Origin: Paludibacteraceae bacterium
GTDB taxonomy: Bacteria; Bacteroidota; Bacteroidia; Bacteroidales; Paludibacteraceae
NCBI GenBank assembly: GCA_017558065.1
Contig: JAFYWK010000071.1
Span: 1 to 43,693 of the forward strand
DNA: 43,693 nucleotides
Reading direction: 5' to 3'
Positions 1 through 8,193 of the stretch are shown piece after piece. Within the stretch, counting starts at the first letter, position 1; every line of letters starts with the position of its first letter. A program made the translations under genes and the position numbers. The notes below the pieces were generated by a model. It made no database searches. It was not told where the DNA came from and saw only the letters and a program-made list of their open reading frames with translations.

Positions 1-2850
1 GCCTATGGCGAGGAGATTAGTTTTACGACCAACAAGCAGATTGTATTGCCAACTGTAAAAACTACTGCTGCAAGTTCCGTGACAGAGACAAGTGCTGCAA
101 CGGGTGGTAATGTGACCAGCGAAGGCAATGCGAGTGTGACGGAGCGCGGTGTGGTGTATGCAACGACACAAAACCCAACTACTGCGAACACGAAGGTAGC
201 AAGTGGTAGCGGTACGGGTTCGTTTGTATGTAACCTCAGTGGTTTGCAGCCAAATACAAAATACTACGTTCGCGCGTACGCGATAAATAGTAAAGGTACT
301 GCGTATGGCGAGGAGATTACATTTATAACCAATAAATCTATATCTTTGCCAATTGTGACTACTGCTGCAGTGACTTCCGTGACAGAAACAAGTGCTGTGA
401 CGGGTGGTAATGTGATCAGCGATGGCAACGCGAGTGTGACGGAGCGTGGTGTGGTGTATAGCACAAATCCTAATCCTGTAATTACCAATTTGAGTAATAC
501 TATACGTCCTTGTGGTAGTGGAACGGGAGAATTTACCTATACCATAACAGGCCTGCAAGCCAATACAAAGTACTATGTTCGTGCGTATGCAAAGAATGAT
601 GCTGGTACCGCGTATGGCGAGGAGATTAGCTTTGTTACGAATGAGAACACATCTCATAATGGGTATGAATATGTAGATTTAGGTTTGAGTGTGAAATGGG
701 CAACGATGAATGTAGGTGCTGAAATCCCAGAGGATTATGGAGATTACTTTGCTTGGGGTGAAACTGCGCCTAAGGAAGTGTATGATAGGAGTACTTATAA
801 ATGGTGTAATGGTTCAAAAAATACACTGACCAAGTATAATACCATTAGCAGTTATGGTATAGTAGATAATAAAACACAATTAGAGCTCAGTGACGATGCT
901 GCAAGTGTTAATTGGGGTGGCTCTTGGCGTATTCCGACAAATACAGAAATGACTGAGTTACGTGAACAATGTACTTGGACATGGATTACTCAAAATGGTG
1001 TGAATGGTTACAAGGTGACCAGCAAGAGCAATGGTAATAGTATATTCCTCCCTGCAGCGGGCTACTATTACGATAATTCAACTAACCGCACACGTAGTTA
1101 TGGTTACTATTGGTCAAGTCTGCTCAGTATGGGGAATCCAGATAATGCATGGTTTGTGTATTATGATACGGGTGATAAGTATGGAGAAGAAGGTAATCGG
1201 TATTATGGACGTTCTATTCGCGCTGTGTTTGGTGAGTATAAAGTGGAAGAAACACCTCCAATAGTAACTACCACTACAGCGACTTCTGTAACTGAAACGA
1301 GTGCTGTAACAGGTGGCAATGTGATCAGCGATGGCAATGCTACAATCACCGAGCGTGGTGTGGTATATGCTACTACTCAAAACCCAACGACCTCTAATAC
1401 AAAGATAACCAGCGGTAGTGGTACGGGGTCGTTTACTTGTAACCTCACAGGTTTGCAGGCGAATACGACCTATTACGTGCGTGCGTATGCGATAAATAGC
1501 AAAGGTACAGCGTATGGTACACAAGTGACATTTACTACTAGCAAATCTACGTCTTTGCCAAGCGTGACTACAAATATCGTAAGTTCTATTAGATATAATT
1601 ATGCTATGACGGGTGGAAATGTGACCAGTGATGGTGGTACCAGTGTGACGGATCGTGGAGTGGTCTATAGTACTACTAAAAATCCAACTACCACATCATC
1701 CACAAAAGTGGCTTCAGGTAGTGGAGTAGGAGTGTTTACTACTCCACTAGAAAATTTATCACCTAATACAACTTACTACGTGCGTGCATATGCGACAAAC
1801 TCAGCAGGAACAGCGTATGGAACAGAATTGACATTTACAACAGAGAAGCAAGTTGTGATGGCTACGGTAACTACTGTATCTGTGAGTCAGGTGACCACTA
1901 ATTCCGCATTTGTGGAGGCAAACGTAACCAATGATGGTGGCGGGGATATAACGGAACGTGGTTTTGTATATAGTAGTACCAGTCAGTATCCAACCACAGC
2001 TTCCGCCACGAAAGTGACATCAGGAACTGGAACAGGAGCGTTTAGTAGTACGATTGACGGTTTAACACCTAGTACAAAGTATTATGTTCGCGCGTATGCG
2101 AAAAACTCAGCAGGAACTGTGTATGGTGGACAGGCGATATTTACAACAAGTGACTTACCTACGTCAGTAACGTTACCAACTGTCACGACTACTGCAGCTT
2201 CTTCTATAAAGGAGACTTCGGCTGTGACGGGTGGCAATGTGACCAGTGATGGCAATGCCACTGTGACGGAACGTGGTATAGTGTATAACACGTATGCTAA
2301 TCCTACCGTAACAACTGCCACTAAGGTACTGATTGGTAGTGGAAAGGGTTCGTTTACATATACGCTTACAGGTTTGCAATCCAATACGAAATACTACGTC
2401 CGTGCATATGCTACAAATGAAAAGGGAACTGCATATGGTTCGGAAATCACTTTCACAACAAAGAGCGCTGAATCTGGTTTGGCAAAATTTGGTTGGGAAG
2501 ATAAAAATGACATGTTCCAAGAATGTATGGCCGATTGCGGTGTAACTGGTTTGCCTACGCTTGATGAATTGAAAGCTGCTGGTACTGAATCCTTCGCTAC
2601 TATTTGCAATAAGTTGACAGATGTGTCGGGTATGATGGACTTGCAGAAATGGGATTGGCTCACGGAGTATATTATGACAATCCAGAATGCGGATCCTAAT
2701 GCTACTGCTTTGGTAGCAGGTACAAGTTCTGCAGGTTGGCGATATGCTGTAGCGGCATTCTTCTTGGAGAGCCAACGTACTGGGTGGCCAAGAAGTGCTG
2801 ACTTCTCAGAAGCAGGAAAAGTAGAGGCGTTCTTACCTTATATAAAGTAA
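1..2850 (+). CDS. Fn3-repeat surface protein with internal FISUMP-like domain (5' partial)
   Basis: The reading frame is open at base 1, so the true start lies upstream. Visible are the tail of one fibronectin-III-like repeat and six further repeats of about 100 residues (nt 46-345, 346-645, 1255-1545, 1555-1845, 1855-2150, 2175-2460). Each repeat starts with a P-x-V-T-T motif and carries G-G-N-V, T-E-R-G-V-V-Y and YYVRAYA-N-GTAYG signatures. Between repeats 2 and 3 (nt 658-1242) sits a domain like the Fibrobacter succinogenes major paralogous (FISUMP) family, recognisable by YVDLGLSVKWA, YGDYFAWGE, GGSWRIPT and YYWSS. A C-terminal segment (nt 2466-2847) is rich in Trp and acidic residues and matches no family I recognise. 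The role is inferred to be an extracellular or surface-anchored adhesin-like protein. The repeats are very similar at DNA level, so repeat number may vary. Confidence 0.8.
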   Translation, partial: AYGEEISFTTNKQIVLPTVKTTAASSVTETSAATGGNVTSEGNASVTERGVVYATTQNPTTANTKVASGSGTGSFVCNLSGLQPNTKYYVRAYAINSKGTAYGEEITFITNKSISLPIVTTAAVTSVTETSAVTGGNVISDGNASVTERGVVYSTNPNPVITNLSNTIRPCGSGTGEFTYTITGLQANTKYYVRAYAKNDAGTAYGEEISFVTNENTSHNGYEYVDLGLSVKWATMNVGAEIPEDYGDYFAWGETAPKEVYDRSTYKWCNGSKNTLTKYNTISSYGIVDNKTQLELSDDAASVNWGGSWRIPTNTEMTELREQCTWTWITQNGVNGYKVTSKSNGNSIFLPAAGYYYDNSTNRTRSYGYYWSSLLSMGNPDNAWFVYYDTGDKYGEEGNRYYGRSIRAVFGEYKVEETPPIVTTTTATSVTETSAVTGGNVISDGNATITERGVVYATTQNPTTSNTKITSGSGTGSFTCNLTGLQANTTYYVRAYAINSKGTAYGTQVTFTTSKSTSLPSVTTNIVSSIRYNYAMTGGNVTSDGGTSVTDRGVVYSTTKNPTTTSSTKVASGSGVGVFTTPLENLSPNTTYYVRAYATNSAGTAYGTELTFTTEKQVVMATVTTVSVSQVTTNSAFVEANVTNDGGGDITERGFVYSSTSQYPTTASATKVTSGTGTGAFSSTIDGLTPSTKYYVRAYAKNSAGTVYGGQAIFTTSDLPTSVTLPTVTTTAASSIKETSAVTGGNVTSDGNATVTERGIVYNTYANPTVTTATKVLIGSGKGSFTYTLTGLQSNTKYYVRAYATNEKGTAYGSEITFTTKSAESGLAKFGWEDKNDMFQECMADCGVTGLPTLDELKAAGTESFATICNKLTDVSGMMDLQKWDWLTEYIMTIQNADPNATALVAGTSSAGWRYAVAAFFLESQRTGWPRSADFSEAGKVEAFLPYIK

Positions 2851-3010
2851 TCATTGTGCAAATGGACTCCTAAACGTAGTAAGTATAGCATATTATTTGC
2901 GAATAAAATAGTATGTTTTTGGTAGTATCATAGATTGTTGGCATAGTTTTTGTGTATGTATTGATGACAGAATAAACTATTTTTAACCATAAAAAACAAA
3001 AAAACGAATT

Positions 3011-3559
3011 ATGACAAAGAAATTTATTTGCCCAATATGTGGTTATGTACACGAGGGCGCACCTGCACCAGAGCGTTGTCCACAATGTAAACAAATCGTA
3101 ACTTGGAAAGAGGTAGATGAGTCTGCTGGTATTGCATTCGCTTGCGAGCATATCATCGGTGTAGCTAAAGATACAGACGAAGAAATGATTAAAGACCTCA
3201 ATGCACACTTTATGGGTGAGGCAACCGAGGTAGGTATGTATTTGGCTATGTCACGTCAAGCTGATCGCGAAGGTTATCCAGAAATCGCAGAGGCATTCAA
3301 GCGCTACGCTTGGGAAGAGGCAGAGCACTGCTCTAAGTTTGCAGAGTTACTTGGTGAGGTAGTATGGAGCACCAAAGAGAACTTGGAGAAACGTATGATG
3401 GCAGAGGCAGGTGCTTGCGACGATAAGTTGCGCATCGCTAAACGCGCAAAAGCTATGGACTGGGACGCTATCCACGATACCGTACACGAAATGGCTAAAG
3501 ATGAAGCTCGTCACGGAAAAGGATTTGAGGGCTTGTACAACCGCTACTTCAAGAAATAG
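3011..3559 (+). CDS. Reverse rubrerythrin (rubredoxin domain first)
   Basis: This 182-residue protein has its rubredoxin-type iron site at the N-terminus (C7, C10, C23, C26 in two CPxC motifs). A ferritin-like diiron four-helix domain follows (about residues 50-180) with EEAEH and KDEARHG ligand motifs. That order is the opposite of classical rubrerythrin and defines reverse rubrerythrin, known in anaerobes as an NADH-linked peroxidase that removes H2O2. The protein is cytoplasmic, with no signal peptide. The ATG at 3011 follows an A-rich leader without a Shine-Dalgarno sequence, as usual for Bacteroidota. It is monocistronic: an unrelated gene ends 160 bp upstream and a strong terminator lies downstream. 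The family call is firm; the electron donor is unknown. Confidence 0.9.
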   Translation: MTKKFICPICGYVHEGAPAPERCPQCKQIVTWKEVDESAGIAFACEHIIGVAKDTDEEMIKDLNAHFMGEATEVGMYLAMSRQADREGYPEIAEAFKRYAWEEAEHCSKFAELLGEVVWSTKENLEKRMMAEAGACDDKLRIAKRAKAMDWDAIHDTVHEMAKDEARHGKGFEGLYNRYFKK

Positions 3560-3562
3560 ATC

Positions 3563-3597
3563 GCCACTTTGTGGCTTGAAGATCGGCGCAGAGCGCC
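3563..3597. repeat. Two small hairpins in a degenerate repeat tract
   Basis: GCCAC-TTT-GTGGC (3563-3575) and GGCGC-AGA-GCGCC (3585-3597) lie within a tract of degenerate units starting AGATCG and ending TGAAGAT that runs from about 3558 to 3629. It is noncoding and directly follows the rubrerythrin stop. This looks like a simple intergenic repeat family; no function is visible. Confidence 0.5.
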
Positions 3598-3635
3598 TGT
3601 AGATGGTAGATCGCTGCGCTGAAGATGATAAAAAG

Positions 3636-3665
3636 AAAGAGAGTGACAACAATCACTCTCTTTTT
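3636..3665. terminator. Bidirectional intrinsic terminator
   Basis: An 11-bp perfect stem (3636-3646 with 3653-3663) has a 6-nt loop and a T-run on the plus strand. The left arm starts with an A-run, so it also works on the minus strand. It sits between the convergent rubrerythrin and MBL-hydrolase genes. Confidence 0.85.
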
Positions 3666-3720
3666 GTTTTAACCAATATTCTATATCCAATACCCGATAT
3701 CCGATACCCAATCTCCAAAA

Positions 3721-4260
3721 TTATAGATACGGATTATACATCTTCTCATGGGCAATCGTAGTAGGGTATCCATGTCCAGGATACACCTGCGTGTCTTCGG
3801 GCAAGAGGACAAGTCGATTCAACGAACGAATCAGCGTAGCCATATCGCCGCCAGGGAGATCGGTTCTGCCAATAGACTCTTGAAAAAGCGTGTCGCCCGT
3901 GAAAAGAAGTTTTTCGGTAGGCAGGTAGTAGCAAACGCAATCTTCCTTGTGACCGGGGGTACTGATGACCTCAATATGCCATTCGGTTGTAGGTAGAGGC
4001 AAGATGCCCGCTTGGGGTTGGATGATAGGGGTGAGGTGGTAAGTCTGTTGCAAGAAATCTATGCCGCACACATGGTCGGGGTGCGCATGCGTGATGAGCA
4101 GGGCAACGGGGCGTAGGTTATGCTTCGTGAGATACTCGGCAAAACGCTGCTGCTCGCGCTCCTCATACATACCCGCATCGATGATAAGGGCTTGACCCGC
4201 TTCGTTGGAGAGCACATAGGTGCACTCGCGATAAGGATTAAAATAGAAAGTGTGAAGCAT
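3721..4260 (-). CDS. MBL-fold metallo-hydrolase (glyoxalase II-like)
   Basis: This 179-residue metallo-beta-lactamase-fold hydrolase has a complete zinc site: HxHxDH at H58, H60, D62, H63, then H104 in TPGH, D123 in TGDTLF and H163 in YPGHGYPT. The compact length and TPGHKED/GDTLF/PGHG motifs place it with small cytoplasmic glyoxalase-II-like hydrolases that cleave thioesters such as S-lactoylglutathione analogues. The substrate cannot be read from sequence. It is the last gene of a minus-strand run after yebC and rsmG, 18 bp downstream of rsmG, so cotranscription is likely. The shared bidirectional terminator at 3636-3665 ends the unit. Confidence 0.85.
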   Translation of the reverse strand: MLHTFYFNPYRECTYVLSNEAGQALIIDAGMYEEREQQRFAEYLTKHNLRPVALLITHAHPDHVCGIDFLQQTYHLTPIIQPQAGILPLPTTEWHIEVISTPGHKEDCVCYYLPTEKLLFTGDTLFQESIGRTDLPGGDMATLIRSLNRLVLLPEDTQVYPGHGYPTTIAHEKMYNPYL

Positions 4261-4278
4261 AGAGTGTAGGGTGTAGAG

Positions 4279-4932
4279 TTATAATGGTAGATAGACCACG
4301 GATTTCTCTTTGTACCAATCGCCTGCGAAGATTTGGGCTATATCAGTAATCTCTACGTACTTGCGGTATGGCTGTGTCTCGCCGTCTAAGTTACCCCCCT
4401 TGAGCACCATGAGTCCGTTAGGCATAGCGTTTTGGTGGTTGGTACTCACATTCTTGCGGATGAGTTTAACCAGATCGCTCAATGGCATCACTGCACGGCT
4501 GATGATGAAATCGAACTTGCCACGCTCCATCTCGGCACGCTCTTGGATACAGGTGACATTGTTTAGCCCAATGGCTTTGGCAATCTCGCTTGCCACTTTG
4601 ATTTTCTTACCAATGCTATCAATCAAGGTGAATTGGCATTGTGGAAACAATATTGCCAGCGGAATACCAGGGAATCCACCTCCTGTGCCGACATCGAGTA
4701 GGGTAGTGCCTGGTTGGAAATTCAGCACTTTGGCAATCGCCAACGAGTGGAGGATATGATGGGGGTATAGATTGTCGATATCTTTGCGCGAGATGACATT
4801 GATCTTCGCATTCCATTCTCGATACAAAGCGCCCAATGCAGCGAATTGTTGCATTTGCAGAGGCGTCAGGGAGAAATGTTCCCTGATGCTCTCTACACCT
4901 GCAAGATCGAGTTGATTAATAGCTTCACTCAT
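4279..4932 (-). CDS. rsmG: 16S rRNA (guanine(527)-N(7))-methyltransferase RsmG
   Basis: This 217-residue protein matches RsmG/GidB, which methylates N7 of G527 in the 530 loop of 16S rRNA using S-adenosylmethionine. The N-terminal part carries the family signature around WNAKINVISRKD and LYPHHILHSL. The SAM-binding loop LLDVGTGGGFPGIPLAI is near residues 78-94, and a later FDFIISRAVMPL segment is typical. Length equals the family norm. The ATG at 4932 fits the conserved N-terminus. It lies 25 bp after yebC and ahead of the MBL hydrolase in the same direction. Loss of this enzyme gives low-level streptomycin resistance in other bacteria. Confidence 0.93.
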   Translation of the reverse strand: MSEAINQLDLAGVESIREHFSLTPLQMQQFAALGALYREWNAKINVISRKDIDNLYPHHILHSLAIAKVLNFQPGTTLLDVGTGGGFPGIPLAILFPQCQFTLIDSIGKKIKVASEIAKAIGLNNVTCIQERAEMERGKFDFIISRAVMPLSDLVKLIRKNVSTNHQNAMPNGLMVLKGGNLDGETQPYRKYVEITDIAQIFAGDWYKEKSVVYLPL

Positions 4933-4936
4933 ATAT

Positions 4937-4968
4937 CCAGCCTTTAGCCTTTAACCTTTAGCCTATAT
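4937..4968. repeat. CCTTTAGCC-type simple repeat at gene junction
   Basis: A short tract built from CCTTTAGCC/CCTTTAACC words fills the yebC-rsmG junction. The same words occur at 11725-11762, 12793-12840 (inside the protease gene) and 21599-21620. This looks like dispersed low-complexity intergenic sequence rather than an operator. Confidence 0.5.
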
Positions 4969-5674
4969 TGGTAAATACATTTTGAACGTCCTCGTCCTCC
5001 TCGATACGGTCGATGAGCTTTTGTACGCTCTCCATCTCTTCGTCGCTGAGGGTCTTGGTGTCGTTAGGAATACGCACGAACTCGCAAGATTGGATATCAA
5101 AACCATTGTCCTCGAGGTACTTTTGCATTTGTGAGTATTGGTTGAAGTCGCCGTAGATAACGATAGTGCCTTCTTCCTCGTCGTGACCGAGCTCTTCTAC
5201 GCCAAAGTCAATCAACTCCAACTCCAGTTCGTCCAAGTCGATACCTTCTTTAGCAGAAACGGTGAAGCAAGCTTTGCGGTCGAAAAGGAATTGCAAGCAG
5301 CCTTGTGTGCCGAGGCTACCACCATGTTTGGTGAAGTAGCTACGGATATTAGCCACCGTACGCATATTGTTATCAGTAGCAGTCTCCACGAAGATTGCCA
5401 CACCGTGAGGGCCATATCCTTCGTAGCAAATCTCCTTGTAGCCTTCAGAGGATTTGTCGGTTGCTTTCTTGATAGCGCGCTCGATGTTTTCTTTAGGCAT
5501 GTTCTCTTTCTTACATTGTTGCATCAATGTACGGAGGCGAGGGTTGCTATCAGGATCTGGACCACCATCGCGCGCTGCCATGGTGATTTCTTTGCCTAAC
5601 TTAGTAAATACTCGGGCCATGTGACCCCAACGTTTCATTTTAGTCGCTTTGCGATATTCAAACGCTCTTCCCAT
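4958..5674 (-). CDS. YebC/PmpR family protein
   Basis: This 238-residue protein belongs to the YebC/PmpR (TACO1-like) family. These proteins act either as DNA-binding regulators or, as shown for several members, in helping ribosomes through polyproline stretches. The N-terminus has the hallmark GRAFEYRKATKMKRWGHMA, then FTKLGKEI, NPRLRTLMQQCKKENMPK, YEGYGPHGVAIFVE and TDNNMRTVANIR. The C-terminus has an acidic E-D-E-D stretch common in Bacteroidota homologues. It is the first gene of the yebC-rsmG-MBL unit, 37 bp from the OmpA-family gene upstream. No convincing -7 box lies in that gap, so it may be read from upstream. Confidence 0.92.
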   Translation of the reverse strand: MGRAFEYRKATKMKRWGHMARVFTKLGKEITMAARDGGPDPDSNPRLRTLMQQCKKENMPKENIERAIKKATDKSSEGYKEICYEGYGPHGVAIFVETATDNNMRTVANIRSYFTKHGGSLGTQGCLQFLFDRKACFTVSAKEGIDLDELELELIDFGVEELGHDEEEGTIVIYGDFNQYSQMQKYLEDNGFDIQSCEFVRIPNDTKTLSDEEMESVQKLIDRIEEDEDVQNVFTNIG

Positions 5675-5711
5675 AATGTTGTATTGATAATGAATTATAT
5701 GTTTTTATTTA

Positions 5712-8183
5712 TTAATCGATATACTTGGTTTCTTCAAATGTAATCTTGAACTCTACACGGCGGTTGAGTGCACGTCCCTCCTTGGTGCTGTTGTCAGCGA
5801 TTGGATTGTCTGGACCGTAGCCGTGTGCAGTGATGCGCTCCGCAGACACGCCATGCTGGATAAGGTATTCGCGTACTGCTTGAGAACGGTCCTCTGACAA
5901 GTCCACATTGTATTGATAGTTGCCTACATTATCCGTATGTCCTTGTACCTCTATTACATATGTAGGATTCTCCACGAAGACCTTGGCTACCTCGTCCAGA
6001 ATAGCATATGAGGTAGGTTTGATGGTGGCTTTGCCGTTTTCAAATTGGATGCCTTGCATAGCTTTGGTCAAGATGGTACGCACTTCGCGCTTGACTTCAG
6101 GACAACCAGAAGCACCTTTTTCACCCGCGATAGTAGGACAAAGGTCTTCGTAGTCATATACGCCGTCGCCATCGGTGTCTAATGGGCAACCTACTTCATT
6201 GACGTGATTGCGCGCTACAACAGGTGTGTTAGGACATTGGTCAAGATAATCCACCACACCATCTCTATCGGAGTCGATAGGGCAACCGTATTGGTCCACT
6301 TTGCCGTGTGCTTCAGCAGGAGTGTCGTTGCATTGGTCCATGTAGTCAGGCACATTGTCGCCGTCAGAATCCAATGGGCAGCCATATTCATCCAGATATG
6401 CATACGCAGCGGCAGGAGTACCAGGGCAAAGGTCAATGTAATCTTCTACACCATCGCCATCTGTATCTACGATACAACCCTTTTCGTCCACATAATTGCG
6501 TGCTTCAGGGGTGGTATTAGGACATTGATCCATGTAGTCAGCCACGCCGTCTAAGTCGCTGTCGATAGGACAACCTACGGAGTCGGTCAGACCGTATGCG
6601 CGAGCAGGCGTGTTAGGACACTCGTCCATGTAATCGGCTATGCCATCGCCATCTGAGTCGAGTGGGCAACCCATAGCATCGACACGAATATTGTCAGGCG
6701 TGTTTGGACACATATCCAACATATCCAGGATATTATCTTTATCTTTGTCAGCCGCTTTCTTCTTAGGATTGGTACCCGCTACGATAGCGATACCAAAGGC
6801 TAGGTTGATACCTTGTGTCTTGTAGGGCAGTGGAACCACAGCATCTTCTGCCACGGGGTACTCTACATAGCGCAATGGCACGTAGTCAGCTGCTAAGGTG
6901 AGCATGAAACCATCGTATGGAGCAAACGAAATACCTGCGCCCATATTGCTCCATTTGCCATTGAGGAACGAATAGGAGGCAGCCAATTGGAACCAGTTGC
7001 AAGGACGGAAAGCAGCACCCAAGGTGACTTCTTCGCTGATTTGCTTGTTGTGGAAGCGGGTGCGTGAATAGACACCGATACCGATACGGTTCTTCCAGAA
7101 ATTAGCATCAATACCTACGCTCAGATTGGCATTCAGCATTTGGTTGAATGCTTTGTCGGTGATGTCGGTCATGTGCAATGCTTGTCCGTATTGCTTGAGC
7201 GAATTGCCCATATAAGAAAGCAAACTATCCATCTGGAACTCGCCATTAATCACGTAATCCTCGTACACATAATCGCCAAGCCCCTCGAAGGTAGTATCTA
7301 CCTCCAATGCGCCTACGCTACCTGTATGCCAATGTATCATACCCAAATCGGTGACAGCAGCAGAGATTTGCAGATTCTTGATGGGTTTGTATGTGACACC
7401 CAAGTCCACGGCGCCACCATATCCCATAGGTTTGAGATAGCTCCATGCCTGTGACAATGAGCTGATTCCTATCTCCTCACCATTGATGAACTCTTTGACA
7501 ATACCTGCTTGTTGGAGCTCGGCATGTCCTTTCAGGTGGCTAATATCGGTGGTAGAGTTGAAATTGAGTTGGTCAAAATGAGCGCTCAGGTAGGTATGAC
7601 CGAGAAGCACTTTCAGTTTTCCACCCACTGTCCAATGGTCATTGATGCGGTGGGAGTAGCCAATAGCAATGTCGGTGTACATGGACGCTGAAGCGTTGAG
7701 GTTGTTCAGATCCAAGGCGCTGATGTCTTGGTTGAGTAGCGAGCCTAATATAGGTTTAGGCATGCCAGTGCCGATAGCCACGTGCTCTGTGATATTGAAG
7801 TGTGCATAGCCTTTTTCACGGATGCGCCAACCGAAACTGAAAAGGTTGAGGTGCACATCAGCATCTACGGTCATCATTTGTGGCAACTTGTTCCACAATT
7901 GTCCTTCCACGCTGGGGTGCAGGGCGGTGATGGTGTTGCCATTTGCATCATTGAAAATGATGTCTCCAAGACTCAATGCGTTGTTGCCCACCCACAGACT
8001 GGTGTAGCCAATAGCTGGCCAAGTCATGTAGAAGTTGCTAACTGGCTGAAAGGCAGGGTTGATGATGTGACGCATAGGAGCGTTCTCCAAGAAATAGAGG
8101 GTGTTCACTTGTTGTGCTTGACCGAAGGTTGTTGTGAGTGTCAAGCACGCAATAACGATAAATCCGCGTAAAAAGTTCTTCAT
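5712..8183 (-). CDS. DUF5723/thrombospondin-3/OmpA outer-membrane protein
   Basis: This 823-residue protein has a signal peptide (about residues 1-23, cleaved near GQAQ). A beta-rich N-terminal half (about 24-460) opens with LENAPMRHIINPAFQP and resembles DUF5723 porin-like barrels. Next come six or seven Asp-rich thrombospondin type-3 repeats (about 480-690) of the form DxDxDGVxDYxDxCPxTP, predicted to bind Ca2+. The OmpA/MotB peptidoglycan-binding domain (about 705-815) shows VEVQGHTDNVG and NRRVEF. The protein probably spans the outer membrane and tethers it to peptidoglycan. It starts 10 bp after the lipoprotein gene 8194-10077, so the two form an operon driven by the promoter at 10110-10141. 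Confidence 0.88.
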   Translation of the reverse strand: MKNFLRGFIVIACLTLTTTFGQAQQVNTLYFLENAPMRHIINPAFQPVSNFYMTWPAIGYTSLWVGNNALSLGDIIFNDANGNTITALHPSVEGQLWNKLPQMMTVDADVHLNLFSFGWRIREKGYAHFNITEHVAIGTGMPKPILGSLLNQDISALDLNNLNASASMYTDIAIGYSHRINDHWTVGGKLKVLLGHTYLSAHFDQLNFNSTTDISHLKGHAELQQAGIVKEFINGEEIGISSLSQAWSYLKPMGYGGAVDLGVTYKPIKNLQISAAVTDLGMIHWHTGSVGALEVDTTFEGLGDYVYEDYVINGEFQMDSLLSYMGNSLKQYGQALHMTDITDKAFNQMLNANLSVGIDANFWKNRIGIGVYSRTRFHNKQISEEVTLGAAFRPCNWFQLAASYSFLNGKWSNMGAGISFAPYDGFMLTLAADYVPLRYVEYPVAEDAVVPLPYKTQGINLAFGIAIVAGTNPKKKAADKDKDNILDMLDMCPNTPDNIRVDAMGCPLDSDGDGIADYMDECPNTPARAYGLTDSVGCPIDSDLDGVADYMDQCPNTTPEARNYVDEKGCIVDTDGDGVEDYIDLCPGTPAAAYAYLDEYGCPLDSDGDNVPDYMDQCNDTPAEAHGKVDQYGCPIDSDRDGVVDYLDQCPNTPVVARNHVNEVGCPLDTDGDGVYDYEDLCPTIAGEKGASGCPEVKREVRTILTKAMQGIQFENGKATIKPTSYAILDEVAKVFVENPTYVIEVQGHTDNVGNYQYNVDLSEDRSQAVREYLIQHGVSAERITAHGYGPDNPIADNSTKEGRALNRRVEFKITFEETKYID

Positions 8184-8193
8184 ATGTGTTTAA

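Noticed and set aside
46-48. TTG at 46 as the start of the Fn3-repeat gene
   Set aside because: The frame continues upstream to base 1 with the end of another Fn3 repeat, so the gene is truncated by the window.
658-1242. Internal FISUMP-like domain of the first gene as a DGR target
   Set aside because: It is internal, lacks the 3' block of an IMH and does not show the concentration of AAY-derived codons seen at 38260-38427.
46-2460. Tandem Fn3 repeats as DGR variable regions
   Set aside because: The differences among repeats fall on all bases and there is no matching template; ordinary repeat divergence explains them.
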